DNA of 64,000 nucleotides, taken from Aotearoamyces nothofagi. Taxonomy: Eukaryota; Ascomycota; Leotiomycetes; Leotiales; Tympanidaceae. The stretch spans positions 620,001 to 684,000 of the forward strand of contig JADDTR010000010.1 in assembly GCA_015345905.1 (NCBI GenBank). The letters run 5' to 3'. Shown piece by piece: positions 44,818-57,229 of the stretch. The notes under the pieces are model-generated. The model worked only from the letters and a program-made list of their open reading frames with translations. It had not been told where the DNA came from and did no database searches. The first letter of the stretch is position 1. Every line of letters starts with the position of its first letter. The translations under genes were made by a program, and so were the position numbers.

Positions 44818-45398
44818 TGTCGACAGCGGCGGCAACTACTATGGCGAGGGACTTCCAGCAGATATTCCCGTACCACCGTTCGCCTGCAGCGGCGAGCAAC
44901 GGCGCTTTAAATGGACGGAACCTGCAGACGGATGGGAGAGAAAGCAGTACGGACGTATACCATGGCTATGGGCCTGCGCACGGCATGAGGGACGGCTCTG
45001 CTCTGTTGAGTCACCAGCAACGGGATAAGAAGACGGTGGCTAGGATTTACAGGAAATACTGGGAGAAAGGCAGGTGAGGCAGGCGGCGAGCGAGAGCGAA
45101 GGTGGAGAGGAGAGCACGCACGTCCAGCAAATGAAAGGGCGGTAAGGGCCGTAGGGCGTTACGCGGACAGCGTGCGAGGATCCACACGGCCCAGCACACA
45201 TTACGGGTTCGAGGTCGCTACAGGCAGGCGCTGCAGGGCCGCTGCGGGGAGGGGCCGGCGTGCTGCGCTGCGTACTAGCAGCCTACAGAGGCCCCCGGGA
45301 GAAAATGGATGCGGCGAGAAGGCGTGCGCTCGGTGCAGCTGAGGGCTCCTGGATGGATGCGTGGATATAGTATATATATCTATATAACGTTAGCAACT

Positions 45399-45419
45399 TA
45401 TATATATATATATATATAT
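45399..45419. repeat. (TA)n microsatellite
   Basis: About ten uninterrupted TA units. Confidence 0.9.
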
Positions 45420-46477
45420 TGGTAGAAGAGACAGACAACAAGCAAGGTACTGCCGTACGGCGAGGTAACTCGAGCGAGGCCCATAGTCGCGAGCACGGCA
45501 TACACAGCGCAGCACACGTACCACAGGAGGCGCCGGTGCGGCGTGGGTACGGGGCGGCGATAAGATAGCCCGGCATTGCGAGTTACAGGAGAGGAGAGGA
45601 GCTCTAGAGGCAGCGTGACAGCAGCAGTGTGACGGTGACTGGCAGTGGACTGTAGGTACTGCACAGTACAGCAGGGTGACAGCGACACAGTGGCAGCGGA
45701 CTGTAGGGACGGCGCAGTACAGTCCTGTTCTGTTCTGCTCTGTACCCCCCCGAGTGCGGTGCAGACTCATGAGAGACTGCCAGCCATGCCACCATGCCGG
45801 CCATGCAGGCCAGGCTATCTGTACAGGCCAGGCTATACAGGCTAAACAGGCTATACAAGCCCTATACGCCCTTTTCCCTGGCTGCAGCCATCCATCCCGA
45901 AATCCCATCACAGAAACCCCCGAACTCCCTCCCCTTGAATCCGACATCCCACCCCCCTACCACTGCCCAGAAGCAGCGTAGTCCATCCCCCTCTGCTGCT
46001 GCTGCTGCATCGCTTTGTGATCTTGAAGAGTCACAATCCTGAAGAGTCACACCTGCCAGCCTCGATCCTCAATGCCACCGCCGCACCACTCTGGGAACGA
46101 GCAGCGTCGAACCCCATTGCCTTCCTTGGCTGCTGCAGATGCGGGTGCGGATGCGTGCTGCCCGGGTTCGCGAGTCTCCCTCCTCCTTGGCCTACCCGGC
46201 ACTGGGAAGCTCCCGGTGCGCTGCTGTCGTTGGCGCGCAGCAAGTCTTCGCAGCGTATCTCGGGCGAGAGAAGCTCGCCCCACGCGTCCGCAGAGACAGA
46301 GGCAGAAGCAGAAGCAGGACGTGAGATGTGATATGCGCAACAGAGGACCTGTTCACAGGCTCAAGGAGGATCCTCATGGCGCGGGGTGGCCACAGCCGCT
46401 GATCTTGCCAAGTCGATCAGGATGCTGGGGGCTGGAGATGCACCAGACGCACCCGATGCCCCAGGTGCAACCCAGCA

Positions 46478-46513
46478 CCAGTGCCAGTGCCAGTGCCAGT
46501 GCCAGCGCCAGCG
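46478..46513. repeat. CCAGTG/CCAGCG hexamer repeat
   Basis: Six adjacent hexamers, the last two with G-to-C type variation (CCAGCG). Confidence 0.9.
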
Positions 46514-46654
46514 TCGCCGCCTCTGCCCCGACTGAGGCACCCAGGCGTGCCCCAGCCAGCGAGTGCAGCACGAGAGTCGTAGAGCGAACAGCGCGAGCAC
46601 GCGGGTGCCTCAGGCGGCAGGTGCGGTTCACGTGAATCCACGGGTGTGAATCCG

Positions 46655-46681
46655 CATCCACATCCACATCCACATCCACAT
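46655..46681. repeat. CATCCA hexamer repeat
   Basis: Four exact hexamers plus a partial copy. Confidence 0.9.
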
Positions 46682-47363
46682 ACGCCTGCGGCCGGTGCTG
46701 AGCTCGAGAAGCAGAAACGGGCCGGCGGGCTGGGGTCCGGCAGGAATTGTGGTGAAATGGGCGGTGAAATGGGCCACGGAGAGAGGCCGACTTGCCGTAA
46801 CTCTACGCTTCTTGACGCGCTGTTTGCATCAGTGAACACAGGCGAGCCCGCTGGCTGGAGAATCCGCCGTTTCAAAGGACGCAGGCTCCTGCGCAGGGTG
46901 GACTTTTGCAGAGATAGGCACGCAGGGCAGTGGGTGAGCGTATGTAGAATGTAGAATGTAGCATGCAGTGCGGAGAGCGGAGGGCGAGCGCGAGCGCAAG
47001 GAGCTCCACCGCCAGCGTTAATGTCGGCCGAGTGCAGTGCAGCCCAGTGCAGTCCAGTGCGGTCCAGTGCACCTTGGCTGCAATTGATATCCTTCACGCA
47101 TCCTGCTCCTCCGCCCAAACTGCTGCTGCAACCCTCTTAATGCTGGACGACCGCCCTTCGTAGTAGCCAGTAGACTCAATCTCCTGTTTCCCACACGTCG
47201 ACCCAGCGTCCTTCCTATCGGCCAGACAAGCCCGTCGTACCACGATCGCCTCTACCGACACCACCACGCGAGTCAGCCTGGATTGAGTAGAGTCCCCGCC
47301 GCTGCTGCTGTCCCGCAGCATACCTGAGCAGATGCACCAGCACATCAAGGCTCTGCGAAAAAG

Positions 47364-49753
47364 ATGAAAAGCATACCCCTCATAGTCAATTGGCACGATG
47401 CCAGCGCCCCGATCTACTCTGCTCACTTTGAACCGAACGGGAAGAGGCTGGCAACAGGCGGGGGGGATACAAACGTTCGGGTATGTCTGACATACGACCA
47501 CCCTTGGAGCTTCTCATCTAACGGCCTTGTAGTTATGGAGAATAGATTCCGAAGGAGAGGACCGGAAGGTCGAGTATTTGTCTACCCTGAGCAAGCACAC
47601 ACAGGCCGTGAACGTTGTACGATTCGCTCCACGAGGTATCTAGTCAACAATCTCAAGATCGCTATTGTTGTCTTGTCTAATCCATTACTGTAGGGGAACT
47701 GCTTGCTTCTGCTGGAGACGATGGGAATGTCCTACTCTGGATCCCTGCCGAAACACATCATTCCCAGCCGGCCTTTGGTGAGGACGGGCTTGAAGATAAA
47801 GAGACATGGCGTGTGAAGCATATGTGCCGGTCTTCTGGAGCAGAGATATACGACCTGGCATGGTCACCAGACGGCATCTACTTCATTATCGGGAGCATGG
47901 ACAATATTGCGAGGATATACAACGCACAAACAGGTACTTGATAGTGAACGCGTTGCGAAGTAAAAGCTAACACTCGGTCCAAGGCCAGCTCGTACGTCAA
48001 ATCGCAGAACACAGCCATTACGTCCAGGGCGTTGCTTGGGATCCCCAGAACGAATACGTAGCCACACAGTCTTCGGACCGCTCGGTACACATATACTCGT
48101 TAAGGACGAAAGATGGGCATTTCGCTCTAGACCAGGGCCCGTCGAGAATTGCAAGCCATGCGAAGATGGACCTCCCAAGTCGACAGATATCTTCCAACAG
48201 CCCTGCTCCCCCCGACCTAGGCTTGCGGCCGCAGCTGTATGCTGAGCCTTTAAATCTCGGTGGTGGATCACCAGCTCCATCAGCACCTGGGACTCCAAAT
48301 GTCCTAGCTCTGCCTATGAACCCCCCAAGCGCGATTAGCCACAGCCGACGGTCCTCCTTTGGATCATCTCCGTCAATGCGTCGATCTGCATCGCCAGCTC
48401 CTCAAATGCCATTGCCGGCTGTTATGTCGATGGAGGCATCTCCTAAACCTCATTCTGGAATCGGTATGCGAAACGCAAACCTGTATGCAAACGAGACTCT
48501 AACCTCCTTCTTCCGGCGACTCACCTTCACGCCCGATGGGAGCCTCCTTTTGACACCTGCGGGGCAATATTCGACCCAGCATCCTAGTCAGGGCGAGGCA
48601 GGGAAGCCTAGTTACGAGGTCATTAACACCGTCTATATCTATACTAGAGGAGGCATAAATAAACCACCAATAGCACATCTCCCAGGCCATAAGAAGCCGT
48701 CAGTCGTTGTAAAATGCTCCCCCATCTACTACACGATAAGAAAGGGATCTATTGCGACCAAGCTCATCACCATCGATACATCTTCGGCTGAAGAGGCAAT
48801 CCCGTCGCTACCAGAGCCAGCCGTCTCTACGAGGGCATCGCCAGCATCATCTGTCATGGAGCCTCCACGGCTGGTCCCACAGTTTAGTGATGCTTCTGGT
48901 CCAACATCCTCTCCGAAACCCATAGAAGCCGAAACGGGCGTGGCTTCACCTGGCCCACCAATGGCCTTTTCATTACCCTACCGCATGGTGTTTGCTGTTG
49001 CGACGCAAGACTCTATTTTGCTGTACGATACACAACAACAGACTCCACTGTGCATCGTCAGCAATCTCCATTGTGCAACATTCACCGATCTAACCTGGTA
49101 TGTCTTATGATACTCGTATACTTCTCTGCTAACATCATTAAAGGTCAAGCGATGGTCTGACATTACTCATGACCTCTTCCGATGGCTTCTGTTCCATCTT
49201 GACATTCTCGCCAGAAGAGCTTGGCGAGATTTATGTTGCAGACTCGGCCACGGGGAAACCCTCCGTTACGGTTCAAACAACTTCATTGTCTTCTGCGAAT
49301 ACCCCAATCCCAACCCCCACCTCTACTATTGCTCCGCCTTCACCGTTCCATGCCAGTACCCATCAGCGAACATCTTCGAATCCTTTATCGGTTGCCCCTT
49401 CTCCCCCTGCAGGCCATCCTTCCGGTGCCGTGCGCCCGTCTTCTCCCACCAGATCAAACTCGACATCTTCCGTCGCCACACAGGCATCCTTCGCGCACCA
49501 CCCCTCGGCCGGCACGATAATCAGCAACCCCCCACTCGTCTCCGGAAGCATGCCAAGCATCGCAGCCGCAACCTCAAGCTTCGTCTCTGGCCTCTCCATG
49601 ACGACTCCCCCGCAGACACCACGCAGCACCGCCAGCTCCGTCAGCGGCGTAAAGCGAGACGCCGGCGCAGCCAGCGAGTCGGAGAAGGAGGACGCCCAAC
49701 CCAGCAAAAAGCGCAGAATCGCGCCCACTCCCGTTAACGACTCTGTGAAATAA
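47364..49753 (+). CDS. CAC2: chromatin assembly factor 1 subunit B (Cac2/p60) homologue
   Basis: 727-aa WD40 subunit of CAF-1, which deposits H3-H4 during DNA replication. Exons 47364..47480, 47533..47635, 47694..47933, 47984..49097, 49144..49753; introns of 52, 58, 50 and 46 bp. N terminus MKSIPLIVNWHDASAPIYSA, then HFEPNGKRLATGGGDTNVRL, is the characteristic Cac2/p60 opening. WD repeats continue with TQAVNVVRFAPRGELLASAG, GAEIYDLAWSPDGIYFIIGS, HYVQGVAWDPQNEYVATQSS, a long Ser/Pro-rich insert, RRLTFTPDGSLLLTPAGQ, and finally CATFTDLTWSSDGLTLLMTS. The C-terminal 190 residues are disordered, ending in KKRRIAPTPVNDSVK with an apparent nuclear localisation signal. The stop is immediately followed by an AAATA repeat and then a still-open acidic frame. 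Confidence 0.93.
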
Positions 49754-49970
49754 AATAAAATAAAAAAGCCCGAGACGCCAGAGGAAAAGCTGCCCGAGGT
49801 GTAAATGAATGCCATGCCATCTGCGTGGCTTGCCCGGAACGACCTGAACTGGGTTCATCTTGTATCGCTAGGCGTTTTTTTTATTTATTTAGGGGGGGGG
49901 AACCTTGAAACCCTATAGGCTGGGTGCGCAGGCGGAGATTTTGGCATTTGGGAGCGAGGGCTGCTTGATA

Positions 49971-50065
49971 GATGCTAGTATATCAGATGGTAGTATATTA
50001 AGATGCTAATATATCAGATGGTAGTATATTAAGACGCTAATATATCAAGATGCAAGTATATCAAT
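49971..50065. repeat. 31-bp minisatellite
   Basis: Two near-perfect 31-bp copies (49971-50001 and 50002-50032) beginning GATGCTA and containing TATATCAGATGG, then a degenerate third. AT-rich. Confidence 0.85.
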
Positions 50066-50517
50066 ATACTGTCCAAACCATCTAGTAAATCGATCTAGTA
50101 TCTTGGGCAGCCGCTGTATCCTGGCTCGCACCTCGTGCTTCTACATCTTGTCCTGTATGTTCTACTATACCCTGCCTCGTGCTCTGTAGTATATAACAGG
50201 TACAGTATAGTATATATGCACGCGGCCGAAACCAGCAGAATGCCCTTCCCACTCTCTACTTCCCACCCACTCTCTCATCTCTTCAGTGGCACAGTACAGT
50301 CCGACAGGCTTGACCGACTCTGTGGATAACCAAAAAAAAAACAAAAAAAAGAGTCCAGACACCCAGACAGGGGATCCTGCCGAGAAGAAGCCCCCGGCAT
50401 AAACCAGACCGGACCTAGCCTAGCCAGACTAGAGAAGCCATACCGCGTCATGTCCTCCGTCTTCGTGCTTCGCATCAGACGAATCTATCTTGTAAAAAAA
50501 AATTAAAAATTAAAAAA

Positions 50518-50535
50518 CCCCCCCCCCCCCCCCCC
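50518..50535. repeat. homopolymer C run
   Basis: Eighteen consecutive C, preceded by A-rich sequence. Length may be unreliable in an assembly. Confidence 0.85.
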
Positions 50536-50762
50536 AACAAATCTCGCCCCTCATAATAATTTACGCTCTCTTCTTGGAAGAGACGAGACGGGGCGGGACG
50601 CTACGTCACGATTGGCTGCAACCTTAAAACGCCCCAAGGTCAGTCAGTGCATCACTGATACATATCTCAAAGCCGCGGCGCCATTTATCTAGGTACAGTA
50701 TACCTCCACGCCTTATGCGAAACACCATAACGTATACCACCGAATGAGTTTTTCTTCGCAAT

Positions 50763-52993
50763 TCATGAGTGATCATGTTCCCATTCCCATGTTTGTCTTC
50801 CACCTACACACAGATTATTCTGCTTTCCTATGAAGAAAATGGCCGCAAAGTGTACCATTGTTAGAAATGCTGTTACCCTCCACTCTATACGGTTTCCAAA
50901 GCCTAAATCCACTGCTGCGAGAAGCAGAAGTGGGTAGCTGATTAAGGGGCTTGTTGCTAATGGCAAGCATGGCTTGGTTAAACCATACAGTTTGATGAAA
51001 AATACTGTAAGCTTGGTGGCAAATATCAGAGTCTGACGGTTTAAGGCTACCCAAACGTATAAGTGGTGGCGATATATGGATACTTGAGTCAGGAAATATG
51101 AGAGCCGAGTGGATGGCGGAGGCATGAGCAATGGAGTTTGAGGACTCTGGGATTGTTCTCTTGTCTCGATGAGTGTATTGTACGATTCCTTAGACGGGAC
51201 TTGCATTGAATGTGATTCTGTCGGTAATGATGTATCGTCGTCCTCAACAACATCTTCGAGGTAGGCAGAAGAGTTCCCAGGGTTGTGTCCGTTGGACGGG
51301 GTCCCAGGGGCTGGCGAATCAACAGCATGTATCCTCTTCCCGACGCCAAAGATCCCAGATCCAGAACTGTTTCTACCAGCCCTTGGTGAACTCTCTAAAA
51401 GCGACCCATTGCGGATAGCTAGTAGTATCTCATTTGCACTAGGTCGAAGAGCTGGGTCGATCGCTAAGAGTTTCTTAAGAAACTCATATAGCTGGTCAGG
51501 TAAATCAGGACGTTCTTGTCGCTCATCCTGAAAGCCTGACCAGGTGCTGATTTCAGCTCTCAGTTGATCCAGATCTTCAAACTCTTCCTGGATATTTTCC
51601 GCGCTCGTGTATGGCAGTCTGCCGAAACACATAAAGTAAAGTATCATTCCTAAAGAGAAAATATCTGATTTTGTTGTGAACTGACCATATCTGCCAGAAC
51701 TATCTTGACGTAGGACTTCGGGAGCACAGTAAGAAATCGTTCCGGTCCCTCCTGTCGATTTCCGAACAACGTTCTCTGCCTGAACTTCGCCGAAATCGCT
51801 AATAAGGCATTTTATGTCATTGCCGTGCTTGTCAAGAAGGCAGTTACTAGGTTTCAAATCTCGATGTATGTAATTAGAGGCGTGAAGTTGCGCTAAACCA
51901 GAGGTGATGTCTTTGAAGAAGGAATATATCTCTTCAAGTGCCAGTTTCCTCTTGTGCCATGTCAGTAGCTCGTGACTGGTATATACAATGAACGAGGAGC
52001 CGTCATACCTGTGGTGATTTTAGATTTACCGGTCTCTCCATCTTGCCTTTCGAACGGCGTCTCATTTGCTCCTTGAGCCGTTCATTGGAGGATGTTGTTG
52101 CAGATCCTGTACCAATCACATAATGGAGTAAATCACCAGCATTGCAGTATTGTTGCAAAATAAATGCGCACGGCACTGATGGGCCAAATCGATTCAGCTT
52201 GACGTCCTCAAGCCAGACATGGCGATAAGAGACCAGGTTTGGATGGGACAAACGCTGGAGAAGCTGAACTTCAATAAGTACCTTCTCCAACCAGGCGTGG
52301 TCATCTCCAACAGGTACCCTTTTGCATGCAAAGTTGCCCAGAAATACACCATCAAGCACGTGCCGGACCAAAAGCACCACTCCCTTGCCACCTCGCCCAA
52401 GCTCCCTTTCCTCGACGAAAAACCTCTTGAAGTAGTTCGGACTGAACGCGTCACGTTTTATTCCTTGTCCTTCTATAAGTTCAGGCTCAGCTGGTGAGCT
52501 TGTCACAAATTCTGCACCATCTACAGAATCTGATGGTGGGCTTCTTGTCGGCAGGAATGCTGGTTGCACAAGTCTACGTATTGGACTTGAAGGACGGGTG
52601 TGATGTTCGTCATCTGAGCTCTCGGAGGCAAGATTGAGCATACGAAAGTATTCTGGGCTGACGAAACTTTCCCGCCGACGGACAGGCTGAGGCTCCCGTT
52701 CTGGCGACTTGGATCTTAGAGGTTGATGGCAATAAGGGCATTCGGTAAGGTTTGAAGACGTAGAAGCACCTCGCAGAACTAGCTGGTTCGATTGAGGATC
52801 TCTAACCACTATCGCATCATCGTGCCGGCTAGGAAGGCTTAATTAACACATATTCTATATGGGAAGAGAACGACTAGAGTATGGAAGAACTTTTTTATGC
52901 AGCAATTGTGAAATAGCATTGAGAAGGTACGGACAGTGTGACTTACAGAACGATCTCACGACTGTCGCGCGAGGAGTACGGCACAAGAGACAT
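50763..52993 (-). CDS. IKS1: IKS1-like serine/threonine protein kinase
   Basis: 684-aa kinase of the fungal IKS1 family. Exons 52993..52947 (47 nt), 52828..52009, 51950..50763; introns of 118 and 58 bp. The short first exon (MSLVPYSSRDSREIV) joins to LRHDDAIVVRDPQSNQLVL; without it the gene would need a GTG start. An N-terminal CPYC Cys pair (possible zinc site) sits near residue 48. Kinase domain about 160-500: glycine-rich loop GRGGKGVV, lysine in NFACKRV, catalytic loop YIHRDLKPSNC, metal-binding DFGE, and GGTGTISYCAPEVL activation segment. At the C terminus two or three hydrophobic segments (ISYPLLLLAAVDLGFG, then VTAFLTMVHFAAIFFIG) predict membrane anchoring. Specific substrates unknown; yeast Iks1 is poorly characterised. 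Confidence 0.9.
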
Positions 52994-53692
52994 TGGAGGT
53001 TAGAAAGCATTCATATAAACAGCAGTACCATGCCATTTAGAAGTATGATCTCACATATTTGTGTTAGGTGCGTGGTTGCCAGGATTTGAGGGCTGTTGCG
53101 GGGACGCGGTGTAGCTTGGAGGTGAGACGCATATCCGCACCTTATATGTAAGGCATTGAGACTCGAGGGTGCTGGGTGCATTACGTCAGTCTTCTAGGAT
53201 CACTTTATCTCCTCCCTTTAACATTGTTACTATGGTATACATACTACGCCCCCGTCCCTGAATAATCTTGGAATTCGATATTTTTCAGATTACCAACAGT
53301 TGATTGGCGAGTTATCCTTGTCTCTATACAGCAATTGGTTAATATCCCTAATTGATGCCCTTCGCTGCCGCCCTCACCGATGACCTTGAAAACAAAACCA
53401 TACTAGTTTTAGAGTTAATTTACAAAACAGACAGAAAAAGAGCTTTGCTATGGTTAACAAGTTACGTTGATAAACTAAGTATTCATTGTCGGTCAATTTG
53501 CTGCCAACCGGGTTGTAAGCCTGCTCAAGTTATATTTCATCGAGTATCCCAAGGAATGGTTCGTGGGGCAGTAAAGATTACTGGCACAATACTAATGCGC
53601 TATGATACATTGTGTGCAACGCCTTCGCATGCAGACCTCTATGCTTGAAGCCGTATGTCGGCAGAACAAGAAATGAATCTAATCATACACCA
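52994..53692. other. IKS1 promoter and RPN2 3' flank
   Basis: About 700 bp with no supported gene. The left part is the IKS1 promoter and leader; the right part receives the RPN2 transcript end. Confidence 0.45.
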
Positions 53693-56600
53693 TTACTCTT
53701 CCTCTTCCTCGCCGTCAGAGAAATACTCGAATTCTCGTGGTAATTCAGCTTCTTCGCCTCCCTCCTCGTCTTCGTCTACGGCAGTCAAAACGCCAGCTGC
53801 TGCTGCGGCACCGGATAGTGCACCAGATGCCTCACCATGTGCGTCGGCCATTCTACGATAGTTGAAGGACTCTTGTCGCATATCTTCTAGTGTCGGAACG
53901 GCAGCAGCACTCTGAACTGAAGCCTTCTTTAGCTTCTCTTCAATTAGGACTTTGGGTTCCTCCGGCTGTGTGTCGATGAGCAAGATAACACCGCCGGTGG
54001 GCTAGATAAGTCAGTATTAATAGTATAATTCAGATTGACATAGGCCACTAACCTTCTTCACTGGTCTGTAGCGACCCGCTGGAAAACTGATAAACTTCAG
54101 TTGGGCGGGAAGTACTCTGGACATATTCTCAATGTCATAGCCAACCTTTTCCAGCTTCTTTTTCCCAGCCTCAGATGAACCGCCATCTTTCTCTCCCTCT
54201 GCGCCTTCTATCTTCTCGTCAGAGTTATCTTCCTTGCTCTCCTCATCGACGTCCATCTTATCATTTCCTGCAGATGTCTTCGGAGTGGTTGGGGTCTGGT
54301 CAATGTCCATGCTTTCTCTTCGTTGAGCGCGTTCCTTTTTCTGTGCTCTCCGCTTGGCCTGTGCAGTTGTTGACAGCACAGCTGTTGCAATCAAAGTTGG
54401 TGCCTCGTCGGTTTTGATCTCCTGTTCAGGAGGATAATCAAATAGGCTAGGACGAGACGCACTGTGAAACTTGAAGCTTGGAATTTCAAGTTCGTGGTCT
54501 AATCCGATCACTGAGGTTGGAGTGAAGCTCAGGGAAAGGAAATGCGTAAATGGGAACCAGTACCAATACTGTGTGAAGACAGCCATGCCGACAATTCCTG
54601 CCATATTGAGGTTGCCTGTCTGTGTTTGCAATCCAATTGTGCAGTTTCGACCACCAGCGTCAATAATTCCAAGAGCTAGAGCACAGCCAAACTTGGTCAT
54701 AGCGTCCTCGTGACGATCACCGACAATCTTCTTTAATGTCTTCCGAATTGAAGCAACCTTCGGGTTCATGACTTCATTCTGTTGTACCATAATCATAGCG
54801 AGTGAGATCAAAGCACCTTGTCGGACGAAATCAGTAGGGTCCTTGATCATTGGTTCAAGCAAGTCAATGGCCTCATCTAGCCCAGTACCAGCACATGAGA
54901 TTCCCAGGGCCATGGCAGCGCCATAGCGAACATGAGGGTTATAAGATTCGGATAGAAGCTCGACCATCCGTGGTACACTGCCTGGCTTTCGGAACAGGAT
55001 AAATCCTAAACTCATAACCGCAATTCTTCGTACGTCATCATTGACATCGCTGACCGCGACGTGTAGAAGCTTGCGCACTGCTTTGTTGCTTCCAGTGCCG
55101 CAATAAGCAAGAGCCACTGTCATGATGCCGCCGTATCGCAAGGTTGGATCTGGATCGTTGAGAAGACCTTCAATAAGTTCATCCGCACCCTCCTGTCTAC
55201 CATACATGATGAGAGCCATGCCTAATGCTAGGCCACGGACAATCTTCTCATGCTGGGTATCATGGGCATACTGGATCATGTCCTCGAGAGCCTTGATATT
55301 ACCAGTTCCAAGCATAATAAGTCCCATTGCAAGTCCAACAGCCTCGCCGTTGAGCGCAGAATCGGTATAGAGAACACTCTTAAGGTTTTCATAAATCTCC
55401 TCAGAACCAGTAGCCATTCCCGCAATACCAAGCCCAAGTGCTCCACCGTGTTGAATTACTTCCTCCTGAGCTTCATTGAATTGCTCGCGGAGATAATCGA
55501 GAGCTTCGGTTCCATGGTTAGCATAGATGAGTCCGTATGCATATAGGGCACCGCCTTGACTGAAGATAGAGCCAGCAACAGCAGTCCGACGGGGAAGATA
55601 TGGCTCGAGAAGTTTTCGGCACTGACTTAGATTTCCGCGATGAATGACTCCTAGAGCCGCTGTCGCTGAGAATTTGGACCAGTTGACAGCTTTTCCAAGC
55701 CACTCTAGATTGTCCCGGAAGAACTTGTCGTTAGTTGTGCCCTGGTTCATGAACGCATTGCAGAATGTTACTGCTGTGTGAAAGATCGAATTACGACCTT
55801 CCAGACTATCACGAACTTTGTTGAGGATGCTCGAATCAGTGTGATTGTTGCGATACAAAAACTCCAGATTCAGTTTAATAGTCTTACTACCATCAAGAAT
55901 GGTCCGTATAGACTTGAAGATTTCAAGCTGTTCGTTGGAAACAGGCTCATCTATAGCTGGCGCAGGTACACCTGTATGCTCGCTGATATCACTAAGAAGC
56001 GGCTCACTTTCTGAAGGGAGTGGATCCTCTTTCTTTTCATCCCCAGGCAATGCTTTGCGTACCTTGCCCAGAAATTCTTGGGTTCCGTTGTCATAAAGAT
56101 CGAAGGCGATTTGGTATGCTACAGACACTGAGGTCCGATCTCCCCTCGCCACAAGTGCTCTCAACATCCTAGATGCCTCCTCATCTTGGTTCAAGTATAC
56201 AACGCATTTTGCGATCGAGAAGTAGTCCGGAGTTGGTATATCGCTCAGAAGATCCAGGATCAGTTTGAGGATCTCTGTTCGTAACCCGCGCTCTTGTACA
56301 ACTCCCATACATATATCGAGGACGTATTCCATAAGTTCTTCGGCTGGACCAGTGACTCCTTCTGCTTGTTTTCCGGCCTTCTTCTCATCTTCACTCGCTC
56401 GCTTGATTACTCGTCGCAGGACCTCTAGATTTCTTGCCTCAACGGCAATTCCAACAACTTGTCTGTAGCGCCCTTCACGTAAGCAGCTTTCAAATAACCT
56501 TTCGATGACGTTTTGTAGAGCCACCTGGGTTTCGCGATCTGTAAGTGAAGATAAAGGTTGTGATCCAGATCTTCCAAGTTTAACCAGGTTCACGGCTGGA

Positions 56601-57229
56601 GCCTCCAGAACAGTATCAGTGGAAGCCCGCGATAATAGTGATTTAGATGGAAGCGTTGACTGAGAGAAAGGAGTTGTCGGGGACGTGAGAGCAACAGCGG
56701 CATTTGTTTCATTCCCCCCGTTGACAAAAGATGTCGCGAGAGTAGGACCGGCTACACTTCGAGATGTATCAGGTGGTGCAGAGTGATGCAATGCAGATAC
56801 AGCGATGTATTGATCGACACATTTCGATATAATGGTCTCTTCGAATTCGCCTCCATGATCTAGTCTGAAAAGATCGCCCGCGCCCAACGCAAAGGTCATG
56901 CTTTCGTTATATTCTTGAAGATGATAGTAAACTTTGGAAAGGACTAGAGCAGCTAGTTGACGTTCAGGAAATGTTTCATCCTCATACAGAGCCTCGCTGT
57001 GAAGATTAAGTCATTAGCAAAAATAGTACTAATAGGAATAGTAGAATTGAATGAGACGTTGTGACGGCCTAGATAGTTCCTTTACTTACATTTGACCTAC
57101 TGAGCCGGCAACCTCAGTCCAGATCGTGTCGATATCATCGTTCAGAGTTTGTAAGGCAAAGACCTTGAGCTCTGGCTCCTCATCTGACAGGAAGCCAAGC
57201 ACGCCAGAGGCCGACGTTAACCCAGGCAT
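53693..57229 (-). CDS. RPN2: 26S proteasome regulatory subunit Rpn2 (PSMD1)
   Basis: 1130-aa scaffold of the 19S regulatory particle base, which contacts Rpn1/Rpn13 and ubiquitin receptors. Exons 57229..57090, 56996..54053, 54001..53693; introns of 93 and 51 bp, in frame. N terminus MPGLTSASGVLGFLSDEEPE is typical. The PC repeat ring spans roughly residues 420-800: GALYAYGLIYANHGTEALDY, GLGIAGMATGSEEIY, GLAMGLIMLGTGNIKALED, GLALGMALIMYGRQEGADEL, then LRYGGIMTVALAYCGTGSNK, IAVMSLGFILFRKPGSVPRM and YGAAMALGISCAGTG. A charged KRRAQKKERAQRRESMDI insert precedes the end. The C terminus is acidic (EFEYFSDGEEEEE), the likely Rpn13-binding tail. The last exon joins ...RPVKK to PTGGVILLIDTQPEEP. Confidence 0.96.

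Larger units (their letters stand above)
44818..47363. other. GC-rich, minisatellite-laden divergent intergenic region
   Basis: 2.5 kb between the ABCC start and the CAC2 start. Very rich in short tandem repeats: (TA)11, degenerate CAGTG/ACTGTA units at 45.6-45.75 kb, GGCCAGGCTATAC-like units at 45.8-45.87 kb, CCAGTG and CATCCA hexamers, and GTGCAGTCCA decamers at 47.03-47.07 kb. Many open frames arise from these repeats and none shows a recognisable domain. Confidence 0.6.
49754..50762. other. intergenic region, CAC2 to IKS1 (tail to tail)
   Basis: No gene supported. It contains the AAATA repeat, a 31-bp minisatellite (49971-50065), an A-rich stretch and an 18-base C run (50518-50535). Confidence 0.55.

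Noticed and set aside
46072-47118. Several open frames of 100-233 aa on both strands
   Set aside because: They run through CCAGTG, CATCCA and similar repeats, overlap each other and have no family motif or splice logic.
50518-50535. C18 run as a functional element
   Set aside because: Homopolymer runs vary and are often mis-sized in assemblies; recorded only as a repeat.
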